Below, piece after piece: positions 10,691-22,419 of a stretch of 64,000 nucleotides of DNA (positions are counted from its first letter, which is position 1; every line of letters begins with the position of its first letter). Under the pieces are notes generated by a model. The model did not search any database. It was not told the DNA's origin and saw only the letters and a list, made by a program, of their open reading frames with translations. Both the position numbers and the translations under genes were made by a program. The stretch is from NCBI GenBank assembly GCA_030490835.1, contig CM059973.1, forward strand, positions 63,616,008 to 63,680,007. Reading direction: 5' to 3'. This stretch comes from Annona cherimola. Lineage: Eukaryota; Streptophyta; Magnoliopsida; Magnoliales; Annonaceae.

Positions 10691-12949
10691 ACGGAAACAG
10701 TTATAAAGCCACGTAATTCTGCCCGTTGTTTTAACATGCCATTAGATATTCCTCAAATTATTTTAAAAACATATTATTCTATTGCAATAAATAAATAATT
10801 ATTTAATTTTGAAATTAAAAGACCACAAAATTTTGATAGTAAAAAAAGATCATAAAATTATTCAATTTAATATTTAACGCCCATATTTTCAAAAAAGCAT
10901 ACTTTTAAATAAAATTTGCATCAGCTTCATGCAATTGTCCACTAAATTGATGCAAAATACTCACAAAATTATTTATAAAATACTTCTTGTAATATTTCGT
11001 GTATTCTACTTTACAACATACGTGCTTTTATAAATCTTAAATAAACATATAATAAATATTATTATTGATTTAGATTCAATTGAAAATCTGCTAACATGTG
11101 ATACGCATTCACTCAAAAGTATTTTAAAAATAAAAAAATTATAATTAGTTGAATTTTTAAATAAAAAGTATAATTTTTAAAAATTGATCAAACTGTAATT
11201 TTATTTTATCAAAAAATGAATTAAATCCATATATTTTATATTTCAAAAATAATGTAAAATGTCACATTTATAGTAAATATGAACAATTTTATAAATGTTC
11301 ATTTAAAATTTCTATTTAATTGCATCATTTTATAATAAAAATGTAACTTTAACATGAAGAAATGGACTTAATTCTAAAATAAAATAGAAATTCACTTTAC
11401 TTTGCTCATATGCAAAAAATGCTTCGTGAACTCCCTCACTGCTCTCTGCTTATGATCAAAATTTTAAAAACTTTAACCCTCTAACATATATTTGTCATAT
11501 TTTTTTTAAAGAGACTAACCTTAACCATGCATTTGTCATAAGCAAATATTTATTTAATTTTAAGTGATAAAAATTATAAAATTATTCCAAATATTTTTAT
11601 TGAAAATAATTCTAAATAGTTAAACTCAAGATTATCAAAACCGAAATGGTGATTGATTTCGATTCAAACCAATTAGACCATTTAAATTAAACCAGTTTGC
11701 CGTAGTATGAATATAATATAATTATATATTATAGATGTGATATTTTTATTTTATATAATATTAACAAATTAAGAATCTAAAAATTATATATTTAAAGCCT
11801 GGGATAAGTAAATATAAAATGAAAATGACAATGAAGACTAAATGATAATTAAGATTATAGAGGTTAAAAGGAAATAAATCAAATGCAAAATATAAATAAG
11901 TATATGTAATTTACTTTTTTAAACTCATCAAAGACGAATGTATAATAATATACAAACTTAAAAATGCTAAATAAATATAAAAATGTCACATTTATATAAA
12001 TTAGAAGGGCTTAATATGCATTTAATTGAAATAATCATTTATAATTATTTTTAAAATAAAATTCAATAATTGATATGTTTTAATTTTTTCATATAAATTA
12101 CAAGAATATTATTTTAGATAATTTTATTTCAAAAAATATAATTTATTTTCTAGATATAATTATTAATAGTAATGTGTATACGAGTGGACGAGCAAGTTTG
12201 AGCATCAATTTATCTTGTTTATGTTGGAGCATTATGAGCCTAAGATTACATTACAGGTGTTAAATTAGAATTAACTTATTAATAAAAATTCAAATTTGAA
12301 TTAAGTCTATCTAATTCCGTTTTAATTATATAGTTCTAAATTGATTAAAATCATATTATATTTTATTTTGTATGATAGCCCATTTTGTCTCATACCAAAT
12401 AGATATGATTTGTTGATCACATCATTATTTTAGTTTCCCTCAAGTTAATCTAAGAATTTATATTTTAAAAATATTTAAGACAAAAAATGGGTTTCATTAA
12501 TACTTTAACGGAATTCGGTTATATTGAATCATTACTCATATAAAGAAAAATGATATATGTTGACCGGTTTAACACAACAACCCTTTTAATTTTAAAATTT
12601 TTAAAATATAACATTTAAATATTTATTATTTATAATCCAAGAAGTCGTATATGATTATATTATTAAATCTAAATTACAGTTATATATAATTTATTACAAT
12701 TTTAGTTTTACAGTGTCATATATATATAATATTTTTTACAATTTTATATAAAGCATGAAAATTTCTATTTCATTTAATTTAAATTAGTTAATATTTTTAA
12801 TTATAACTTTATATATTTACTTAGCTTTAAAATTATTTAAAGGTTTGCGTAGTTCTAAAATGAATTATTAAGTATATATCTTTTAAAAATACACAAATTA
12901 GGTAAAATATTTATAAAATATCAAAAATTATATGCGGTTAGATGATGTT
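10691..12949. other. AT-rich interior of the MULE, no gene
   Basis: No reading frame of note. At 11640-11700 is an 'aaccgaaatggtgattgatttcgattcaaacc' type stretch like the ends of hAT-like repeats. At 12225-12290 a single outlying copy of the tandem-unit sequence (acattacaggtgttaaattag) appears, about 800 bp before the main array. Confidence 0.4.
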
Positions 12950-14260
12950 AGACGCTGTTAGATTAATGTGAATTTCATTAAATCATATTATCTGGGTTTC
13001 AAATTCAGTTATTAAGGTATAAATGACCTTATAAGGGGCCTAGAATCATATTATAGGTGTTAAATTAGGATTAACTTATTAATTTCAAAAATTAGATGCG
13101 GTTAAACGTTGTTAGATTAATGTGATTTCATTAACTAGTATTATCTGGGTTTCAAATTCCGTAATTAAGGTATGAATGACCTTATAAGAGGCCTAGGATC
13201 ATATTACAGGTGTTAAATTAGGATTAACTTATTAATTATAAAAATTAGATACGGTTAGATGCTGTTAGATGCGGTTAGATACAGTTAGACGCTGTTAGAT
13301 TAAGGCGGATTTCATTAAATTGTATTATCTAGGTTCTAAATTCCGTAATTAAGGTATAAATGACCTTATAAGGGGCCTAGGATCATATTACAGGTGTTAA
13401 ATTAGGATTAACTTATTAATTTCAAAAATTAGATGCGGTTAGATACGATTAGATGCGGTTAGATGTTGTTAGATGCGGTTAGACACTGTTAGATTAAGGT
13501 AGATTTTATTAAATCGTATTATCTGGGTTTCGAATTTTGTATTTAAAGTACAAATGACCTTATAAAGTGCCTAAGATCATATTACAGGTGTTAAATTAGG
13601 ATTAACTTATTAATTTCAAAAATTAGATGCGATTAGATGCAGTTAAATGCGGTTAGATACGGTTAGATATGATTAGACGCTATTAGACGATGTTAGATTA
13701 AGGTAGATTTCATTAAATCATATTATCTGGATTACAAATTCTGTAATTAAGGTATAAATGACCTTATAAGGGGTCTAGGATCATATTACAAGTGTTAAAT
13801 TATGATTAACTTATTAATTTCAAAAATTAAATGCAGTTAGACACAGTCAGATGCGGTTAGATGATGTTAGACGCTGTTAGATTAAGGTGATTTCATTAAA
13901 TCATATTATCTGGGTTTTAAATTCTGTAATTAATGTATAAATGACCTTATAAGGGGCCTAGGATCATATAACTGGTGTTAAATTAAGATTAACTTATTAA
14001 TTTCAAAAATTAAATGCGGTTAGATGTTGTTAGATGCTGTTAGATTAAAGTGATTTCATTAAATTGTATTATCTAGATTTCAAATTCCGTTATCAAGGTA
14101 TAAATGACCTTATAAGGGGTCTAGGATCATGTTACAGGTGTTAAATTATGATTAACTTATTAATTTTAAAAATTAAATGCGGTTAGATGATGTTAGACGC
14201 AGTTAGATGCGGTTCGATGCTGTTAAATGCGGTTAGATGTGGTTAGATTCTATTATATTT
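12950..14260. repeat. Two-level tandem repeat array
   Basis: About seven units of roughly 150-205 bp follow one another. Each has a conserved part (aaatgaccttataaggggcctaggatcatatta, then aggtgttaaattaggattaac; key positions near 13050, 13203, 13390, 13585, 13785, 13970 and 14135) and a variable part made of a 10-bp motif AGATGCGGTT repeated a different number of times. Unit length varies mainly with the count of the 10-mer. Confidence 0.9.
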
Positions 14261-14670
14261 GAAAAATAAAAAATATTAATAAATTTTCAAAAAATAAAAA
14301 AAATAAATGAAATTGTTATTTTTAAGAGTACCTTAATTACATTAACTTTAAATAATATAAAATAACTCCTAATATAAAATATATTTTTCGACTTTACCAA
14401 TTATAATGAGATCTTATTAAAAAATAATTTTTTATACACAAATATTTTAAAAAATTGTCAAATAATGAAAAGTTATGTCTATATACGTTTTAGTAGTTGA
14501 TCCAGTAAATGAATGAAATAGATTGAGATTTTGTATATATATAATACAAATTTTATCAAAAAACCAAACATAATCACGTTTTTAAATAAATATACTCATA
14601 TTATAAAATTACTACAATGCTCCTACTTCCTTTTTTTCTCATGGGAAAGGCTTCCCATGGGTTGGGGCTC

Positions 14671-14760
14671 CAAGTCAATTACGGACCCCAAAAGAAAAAC
14701 AAAAGAAGACCTCTTGGGCTCGCATGTGCCGCACACTCTTTGGACCTTTCATCTTACAAA
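14671..14760. repeat. Segmental duplication, arm A (continuation right of the MULE)
   Basis: The sequence after the right target copy, ACGGACCCCAAAAG ... CTTTGGACCTTTC, matches arm B at about 33005-33080. It shows that 10017 and 14681 were once adjacent. Confidence 0.85.
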
Positions 14761-14874
14761 GAAGTTTAAGAAAAGATTTACGAATCGAAGAGTTCATAGG
14801 TTTAAGGAGAGAGAGAGCATGGGTGCATGTAAAAGGATTATGAAAATGTTATTGATTTAAAAAAATAAAAAAAT

Positions 14875-15010
14875 CTAAAATGTCTAAAAATACTAAAAAG
14901 TTGTTATATATGTTAAATACGCTTAGATTAATAGTTGTATAAAAGAATTTTCAAAAAAATTTTAAAAATAGATTTTTGCATCCGAGTGTACCGAAGTTAC
15001 TATATCACTT
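14875..15010. mobile_element. MITE, family B, partial copy
   Basis: Right half only: the core 'gttaaatacgcttagattaatagttgtataaaa' and the end 'ttgcatccgagtgtaccgaag'. It is directly followed by a fuller copy at 15091-15438. Confidence 0.55.
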
Positions 15011-15090
15011 TACCTATTTCCTAACATTTACATGATCATGAGTGACAGATGCTGACACAATAAAATGGGGATCCAATGCAGTATATTTAG

Positions 15091-15438
15091 GTGCATTTAG
15101 TTTCAGTGCACGCAGGTGCTTTAACTCATTTTTTAAAAAAATTTTAAAATTTTTTTATACAACTATTAATCTAAATGTATTTAATATGTACGTCGATTTT
15201 TACTATTTTTGGAGTATTTTAGATATTTATTTTTTATTTTTAAAAGTCAGTAACATTTTAATAATTTTAAATTATCTAAAATACCACTAATTTTTTTAAA
15301 TCAAAATAAATATATAAAATACTATAAAATTAGTAAAAATTGATACACGTGTTAAATATACTTATATTAATAGTTGTATAAAAAAATTTTCAAAATAAAC
15401 TTTAAAAAATGAGTTAATTGCGAGGGATGCATTTAGCC
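15091..15438. mobile_element. MITE, family B
   Basis: Inverted ends pair CATTTAG...TTTAACTCATTTTTTAAA on the left with TTTAAAAAATGAGTTAA...CATTTAG on the right. The interior has the family B core in both orientations. Confidence 0.7.
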
Positions 15439-15479
15439 TCAACCCAATAAAAAGGGACCCAGTTATGTGTAAACATTTG

Positions 15480-16360
15480 TACCGTTTGCTGAACGTACAC
15501 ATGCCATCTCTGCCATTAATCTCAAATTTTGGCTGAGATAAGGGCTAGCAAACAGAGGCACGGCTGAAACGTGCGACGGCAAAGCAGAAAGCACCCAGCA
15601 TACCCTTTTTTCCAACGGCAGATGAACGGAGAAGAAGAGCAGGAGCTTTGGGAAGTTGCATCAGACGAACAACAGTGTTGGGGCAGCGTCTCGATTACAT
15701 ATGAGAGGGAGGAGATCGTAGGCATGTAGAAGAGAGAAAGTTGCCAGTGATGGGGGAACAGACCGTGTTGAAGGTCCATGTGGTCCCCGGCGGGTGGGGG
15801 TGTCATCTCCTCTAGGTAATTAAAACCTACCCTTTCATGGTTTTCCATATTGATTTCTTCCACTGAGCACGAACTCATGTATGCATATTATTTTTAACAT
15901 CGATTTGAAGTAAATAGGTAAATAGCTAAGAAAATCCGAAAGATTCTAACAGTGAACGACCTTGTTAGGATTTGGATTACAGTGAGATGGAGGGTTATGA
16001 TGGGTTCATGGTGATGGGCATCCTTAACGACGCTCACAGCAATGTGGGTTGGACATCTGCTTTGGACACTAGGTATGTAAATATCCCTGCTTGATTTTGG
16101 GGTTTTTTTTGGATGATCGTGATTAGTTATTGTTGTTTTTGGGAAGAGGGAAAATCAACCCATGTTTGGCATTTATAGTTGTAGTAGTTGTTTCTTTTCT
16201 TGAGTGAGATTAAAAAATGTGTGTGTGTTTGCAGATCTTGCCTCGAGCATTGGGTAGGAAGATAGGCGGAGCAGTAAATGGATGGGATATTGAGATGAGG
16301 AGTATCCATCTATCGCCCTCGCGTTCATTATCTCCCCGGCAAATTTCTTCTTGACTGAAA
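15480..16360. other. Low-copy GC-richer DNA, possible gene remnant or noncoding RNA
   Basis: Base composition rises well above the surroundings. On the plus strand a donor-like CTAG|GTATGT (about 16070) and an acceptor-like TGTTTGCAG (about 16234) border a 160-bp potential intron, but the joined frame is only about 40 codons and matches no family known to me. The minus-strand frame at 15522-15878 (118 codons) has no recognisable domain. Function unknown. Confidence 0.3.
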
Positions 16361-18805
16361 GTGCTCTAATGCAATTAAGATGGGGTCTGCTTACTGTGAT
16401 TGAACTTCACTTTAACTCTTAGACTAAGGACAAGAAAAAGACCTTGAGCATTTCACTGTAAGATTTTTGGTTTTCCATTCCTTTAGGTTTGTTCTCTGTC
16501 TAATGATTCATATCTATGTCGTGATTCAAATTGGTGGTTTAGTGCTTTTCCTTGCAATCATCATTCAACTCAATTCAAGCTAGGTGAAATACTACCAAAA
16601 CAAATTTCTTTTTTAGTAATAAATTCCATGATCTCCTAAAAATTGTCAGCAACTTTATCAGCCTAACTGATTTTTCATATTTCAATATCTTTCCATAGAA
16701 AAATAATTCTCTGGATGGTCTTATTGAAGTGGAATAGCTTGGGTATGGCTCTGATTGAACTAGTTTGAAAGGGATGGGCCTGCTTGGTTTTCATGCATAG
16801 AATGAACAGCAGTTTACTTGTATTGTAATCTTTTTATTGGATGGAGTCATAAATATAATTTTCCATGAAATTGCAATTTGATGTGCTATTGTTGATTTTT
16901 TGTTGCATTTTAAGGGGTTAGGTTTAAGGGAATGCTTGTCTGTTTGATGCTGCTGAGGGACTGTGACGTTTGCACTCTAGATTTGCATATTAGATGATGC
17001 TTCATGCACGTGAAGTTAGAACCTGCTGAAGTGGTTGGCCTCACTTTGGCTTCAAAGGATCAGGAAATTTGAGATTTCATGAAATGGTGCTGGATATATA
17101 TTTCCTTCTTGACATGCCAGTTCTAGTCAATGGGTGCTTCATGCAATAATCAATCCTTCCCATGTTCCTGGAATGGTCCAGCATTTCCTTTTCTTGAACA
17201 AAAAAGGTTTCTTCTTGATAACTAATATTCTTTCATCTTCTAGAAACAACCAGATGAAATTAAGTTGTTGTTTCCATTCCCTTGCTATTAGAGACTCACC
17301 TTGACAAAGCCATACCCTCCACAACCACTGGTGTGGTAGAAGAAGATACAACTTTGTGAACGCCGTCAGGAATTTCAAACCATCTCAAATTTCAAAATGT
17401 AGTTGGTGGTAGTATGTAGCTTTATGTCAAATGTTGCTTCTAAACAACATTAAAGGCAGTTCTGATAAGTTGGAGAGGGAGAACCTTTTTTTCTTCTGCC
17501 CCTTAACCAAAGTATTTACTTATCACAGACAACATTATAATTTATATAATCAAATTCTTCTTTTCCAAAGAAAACCTATTTACTTTCATATTTATCAATA
17601 TTTTGCTGATTTTCACTTCTGACATTATTTCTTCCCATGCCCTATGTGAACACTTGTATTTCCTTGATCCAAATGGTCGAAAGGGCATTTTTTGATTCCT
17701 CAACACACTTTGAACATCTTGCAATTTCTAGTTGTAGACAGGAAAAGGATTTTTTGCAGTAGTAGGAATGAAACAAAATTTGTTTGACTTTTGTGCTTCC
17801 TGGTGTGAATCATATCTCCAACTAAAAATGCATCTAAAAATGTGTTTTTGAAATTCTTTTCCAAGAGCCCTATCGACTGCATTTGTATCCAATCCGGTAT
17901 GGATTTAGAAAAACCACTTTCACATACTTAAACTAGTATATCCAAATTCCTAATTCCTAAATTTTATGAATTATCGATTTCGTTTACCCCTTCAACCAAA
18001 GGCATGCAGATAGCTCTTCAAAACTGAAACTATCATAGGGCAGTGACTGTCACTTGCATTTTCTCAAATTTTTCTTCACATAGGTCTGCATAAATAATTA
18101 TGAAAAATAATTATAATATAATAAACTACGTACCAGTGGATTTTTAGTATTTTTGGAGCATTTTAAATACTCAAGATCATAAAAATACTCAACTGCACCC
18201 AATTACAATCAAAATATGCACCAAATCACATATAAATATACATATACATATATATATTTGCTTGTATTGACAAAGTGTTTTATATGTCAAGATTTATATG
18301 CTTGACTAGTCACACCCTCTCTAGTATAGTATAGGAAACTTAGAATAAAGAGGCAAAAGAGTTCTACGATTTATATTATGTGAAACTTTTCATGTTTGCA
18401 TAGATCCTTTCAAGTTCGATGAGTGCAATGGCGGGGAAGAGCTATGCTCCATCTTGGTTTGAATTGTGATTTTCTCTCTCAACATCAATCACAAGCTAAA
18501 GGCAACTTGTATTGACAACATTTGTCACTCAACTAGCGCACAAGTTGTGAATTGAAGGCCTTTATTAAATTGAAGGATGAAAGCTTCATCGCAATTTGTA
18601 GGCTTCAATTTATGTTCAATTGTAACTATGTATGCCGATAATTTGGAAGGATGATTTTAGTGTATTTAGATAAGCATTTTTATTCTTTATGGAGATATTT
18701 TTGTCTCACTTGAATTTAAGATGCTTCTGTATGGAGCTATATTTGGGGAGTTTTATTTTATTTTATTTTCCCCTGTACAGGAATAAAATGCAAGTATATA
18801 AGGAG
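16361..18805. other. Low-copy DNA without a supported gene
   Basis: It has moderate AT content and many short disrupted frames on both strands. Nothing could be tied to a family. A (TA)-rich microsatellite lies at about 18235-18262. Confidence 0.35.
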
Positions 18806-20270
18806 AGAGAGCCGTTTCAGTGCAGTGCCACTGCACCGGAACAATGGTTGTCTTTCTTGGGCCTCACACATATTAGAATGCAATAAAATTTTCTATAATA
18901 ATTTATCTATATATAAATTTTATAGCAAATGGTTTACATGTTGAAAAAAATCACTTTAAAGTTGTTATTTACATCAAATTATTTTATTACGTGGAATTTG
19001 TACAATTTTCAGATGGGGTCCATACACATTTGATTGGGATGAAAATTGACATAGTAATAAAATACATTATTCTAAATATAATGAGTGGAGTAGATTTTAA
19101 TTTTATTATCATGTGGGGCCCATTTTGTCACCACTACATCGTAATTACAGTGCATTGGCGTTGCATTTGAAAATTTCTTTTATATATATATATATGAAGG
19201 ATATTTAGGTGTAGCACCGCTGAAATGGGTCCCATATCATAATCAAATTATAATTTATTCCACCAATTGTATTTAGAATCATGTATTCTATTATTACCAT
19301 ACCAATTTTCGTCTCAATCGGATGTGTATAGACCCCATCTGAAAATGGTACAAATTCAATGTAAAAAAATAGTTTGATGTAAATAACAACTTTAAAGTGA
19401 TTTTTTCAATATGTAAACCATTTGCTATAAAATTTATATATGGATAAATGATTGTATAAAATTTCATTGCATTCTAATATGTGTGGGGCCCATTTTTGGG
19501 CAAATGTACCGCTGTTGCGGTGCAGTTACGCTGCACCGGAACAACTCCCTATATGCAGCACAACTGTACCAGAACAGCGGTACATTTGATCAAAAATAGG
19601 CTCTACACATATTAGAATGCAATGAAATTTTATACAATCATTTATCCATATATAAATTTTATAGCAAATGGTTTACATGTTGAAAAAACCACTTTAAAGT
19701 TATTATTTACATCAAACTATTTTATTACGTTGAATTTGTACCATTTTCAGATGAGGTCCATATACATTTCTGATTGGGATGAAAATTGGTATGGTAATAG
19801 AATACATTATTTTAAATACATTGGGTAGAGTAGATTATGATTTGATGATCATGTTGGGCCCATTTTAGCGACGCTGCACCTGAATATTTCTGATATATAT
19901 ATAAGGACTGTCCCAATGCAGCGCAACTGCACCGGAATAGCAGTACATTTGCTCAAAAAGGGCCCCACACATATTAGAATACAATAAAATGTTATACAAT
20001 CATTTATCCATATATAATAGCAAATGACTTACATGTTGAAAAAATCATTTTAAAGTTGTTATTTACATCAAACTATTTATTACGTTGAATTTGTACCATT
20101 TTCAGATGAGGTCTATATACATCTGATTGAGATGAAAATTGATATGGTACTAGAATACATTAGTCTAAATACAATAGGCAGAGTAAATTATAATTTGATC
20201 ATCATGTAGGGCTCATTTCAGCGCCACTGCACCGTAATTACGGTGCAGCGACGTTGCACTTGAATATAAC
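18806..20270. repeat. Cluster of four copies of one MITE (family E) beside TA microsatellites
   Basis: Four elements of about 340-370 bp share one body (acacatattagaatgcaat, ggtttacatgttgaaaaa, ccattttcagatg) and GCACCGGAACA-type ends: about 18806-19170 plus, 19205-19550 minus, 19551-19890 plus and 19905-20268 plus. Runs of TA separate them at about 19180, 19893 and 20280. No coding capacity. Confidence 0.85.
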
Positions 20271-20523
20271 TCTCTCTGTATATATATAGTTGCATGGATC
20301 TTAGATTTTCAAGGATCTAGGAGAACCAATCAAGATCATAGTTAGAGGAATATGAAAAAATAAATTCTACTATTTTTTTTATCTGCAACATGCATCAAAC
20401 CTAACCTACCAAAGGTTTTTAACTCTTTCCAAATTTCTTAATGATAAAGATAATACCAGAGGAAAAAACTTGAGACCTTCCATTAATGACATGTAAATTT
20501 ATAGTTAAGAAAAAAGAAACAAT

Positions 20524-20538
20524 AGTATCATAGATTAG
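20524..20538. repeat. LINE target-site duplication, left copy
   Basis: AGTATCATAGATTAG here matches AGTATCATGGATTAG at 26576-26590 with one mismatch. It fixes the ends of the LINE insertion. Confidence 0.9.
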
Positions 20539-20705
20539 AAGTCCCCCCTTAGCCTCGATAGGCGATTCAATTGCGCTCGGGACTGGGTGGGGGTGGGTGG
20601 AAATCTCAGGCAAACAGGAACTTTAGGGGTAGCGCCAGAAGCCGTCTACTGGGTGGCAACGAGTGAAGGTAGCCGGGAAGCAGAGAGAGGGGGTGAAGAG
20701 TAACA

Positions 20706-22403
20706 ATGAATCCTTACATTGGGGATCTGCTGGGGGCGGAGCTTCAAACCATGGCTATCTCAGGTCCGGCCATTAAGAAGATAACACTGGGTGTGGGAGC
20801 TTCCGTCCTATGCTCTCTCTGGACGTCGAAGTCCTACAACAAGGAACTCTTTAAATCAATGATGAGAAGAGTGTGGAGGATGAAGAGATCATGTAAGTTT
20901 ACAGAGATGGGGGAGAACTTGTATCAAGTCACGTTTGAGGATGTGGAGGATAAAGATCGTATCCTGAGGGGGTGCCTTTGGATATTTGAACGGAATCTGG
21001 TGCTGATGTCGGACCTAAGAGAGGAGACTGACATAGCACACGTCGTGCTTGTTAAAACGCCACTATGGCCGCATGTCTCCGGGATTCCTTACATAGTTGA
21101 TAAGAACTACGTAGGACCCAGTATTGGGAACTCGTTTGAGAACATGTCGGAGTTGGTTGCCAATGAAGCTGAGCTTAAGCTGAAAGTGACTGTTGATTGT
21201 CGAGAACCCCTAAGAAGAGGGATGTTCATTCAGGTAGGTGCACAAAACCGGCAGTGGATTACCTTCTAGTATGAGAAATTACCTCTGTTTTGCTATCTAT
21301 GTGGTATAATGGGTCACGCTCACCGGGATTGCTCGGTAACAATTAAGTTGCTGAAACAGGTGGTAGAGGCTGATTTGCCGTATGGGAGCTGGATGCGAGC
21401 AGGGGTTAGACCAGTGAAGATGAGAAATGAGTACTCCAACAGCAACAGGGCAACGCCGACTAAATACTTGGGTGAGAACTTTAGCACCCAAAGAGAAAAG
21501 TCAGGGGAGATTTCTGGACAAGATTGAGGTCGTGCATGGGATGGTGATCAGTGTAGTGGAAGCTGAGATGAATGTCACTCGAAGCAGGGATGGGTAACCA
21601 CTCCCAATCATTCCAAACGGCCTGATTGGAATGACGAGGAAGCATCCTCAAGAGCTTAGCATTTACAGATCTCAAAACCAAAATTGTTGGCATCATCTAT
21701 TGATATTACGTGGCTACAGAACCCTAACCCCAATCTGCTGAGTTCTAATTCTGCCATGGCTAACACTGCCATGGAATCCTCAAGTGCCCCTAACTAGCAA
21801 CCCCAAACTGAATGTCCAGAAGGCCTCAGAAACCGGATGGATGAGCTTTCACAAAGGAGGACCGGCCAGTTAGGAGGAGATCCACTGTTCAGTGGCGCCA
21901 TGACGCAGGCTGGGGTACTGACAGATCAGCAGCTGGGTGATGAGCAGACAGAGTTGGATACGCAGATCCTAAGAAGTGGGCATGGAAACAGTGTTGTGCG
22001 TGTGAAGGAGAAGATAATGGAGGACACCGATGGGACCAGTCTGCATGATGCGGGGGTGGACGACATTAAGCTATTCGATGTGCAGGTGCAACATGAAGAT
22101 AGTATGACTGATACGGCTAGAAGATTATCAAACCAACAGGGGGATAAATTGGGATACAGAGTGGGGATGAGACGTGGAAATGATGAGGGCAGTGAGGAAA
22201 CAAGACATATAAATGGGAGATGGAAGAGGAGGGCTAGATCGGGGAATGATATGGGAAATTATGAACTCCAAGAGTGCCGGATTGGAGGATATGAAAAGCG
22301 AAGCCGAGAAAGTGAAAGGGATGATGTGGAGGGGCAGCAAAAGCGAAGGAGACGACAGGTGGGTCTCGACATGAATGAGGCGGAGGCTGTGGGAAGTCCC
22401 TAG
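20706..22403 (+). pseudogene. LINE ORF1: DUF4283-type RNA-binding protein with CCHC knuckle
   Basis: One frame runs from the ATG at 20706 to TAG at 22401-22403, interrupted by TAG at 21267, TGA at 21525 and further stops before 21837. The N-terminal part (about 190 codons: 'LWTSKSYNKELF', 'EDKDRILRGCLWIFERNLV') resembles the DUF4283 region of plant LINE ORF1. A CX2CX4HX4C zinc knuckle (CYLCGIMGHAHRDC) lies at about 21291-21332, straight after the first stop. The C-terminal part is charged and rich in Arg/Lys. Its role in the family is to bind LINE RNA in the ribonucleoprotein. Confidence 0.85.
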
Positions 22404-22419
22404 CCCCGCCTCATCTAAC

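Larger units (their letters stand above)
10018..14670. mobile_element. Mutator-like (MULE) nonautonomous element, 4.65 kb
   Basis: The target-site duplication CAAGTCAATT (10008-10017 and 14671-14680) flanks imperfect inverted ends: GACGCCAACCCATGGGAA on the left and, reverse-complemented from the right, GAGCCCCAACCCATGGGAA. A 9-10-bp duplication is typical of the Mutator superfamily. The paralogous arm B (about 32990-33010) has a single copy of the target followed directly by the sequence that lies right of the element in arm A, proving the insertion. No transposase frame is visible. The interior holds a GC-richer gene-like segment at 10030-10690 and a tandem array at 12950-14260. Superfamily assignment is an inference from the duplication length. 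Confidence 0.75.

Noticed and set aside
12950..14260. CRISPR-like array
   Set aside because: The repeats are long, diverged and contiguous with inner 10-mers, without regular unique spacers, and the DNA is from a plant nucleus.
15522..15878. 118-codon minus-strand frame starting MSSCSVEEIN
   Set aside because: No domain, no start context or splice structure to support it, and no paralogue in the window. Left as an unknown low-copy segment.
17130..17900. Possible Copia pol remains
   Set aside because: A few translated words looked familiar, but no run of conserved motifs could be aligned in any frame, so the claim is not supported.
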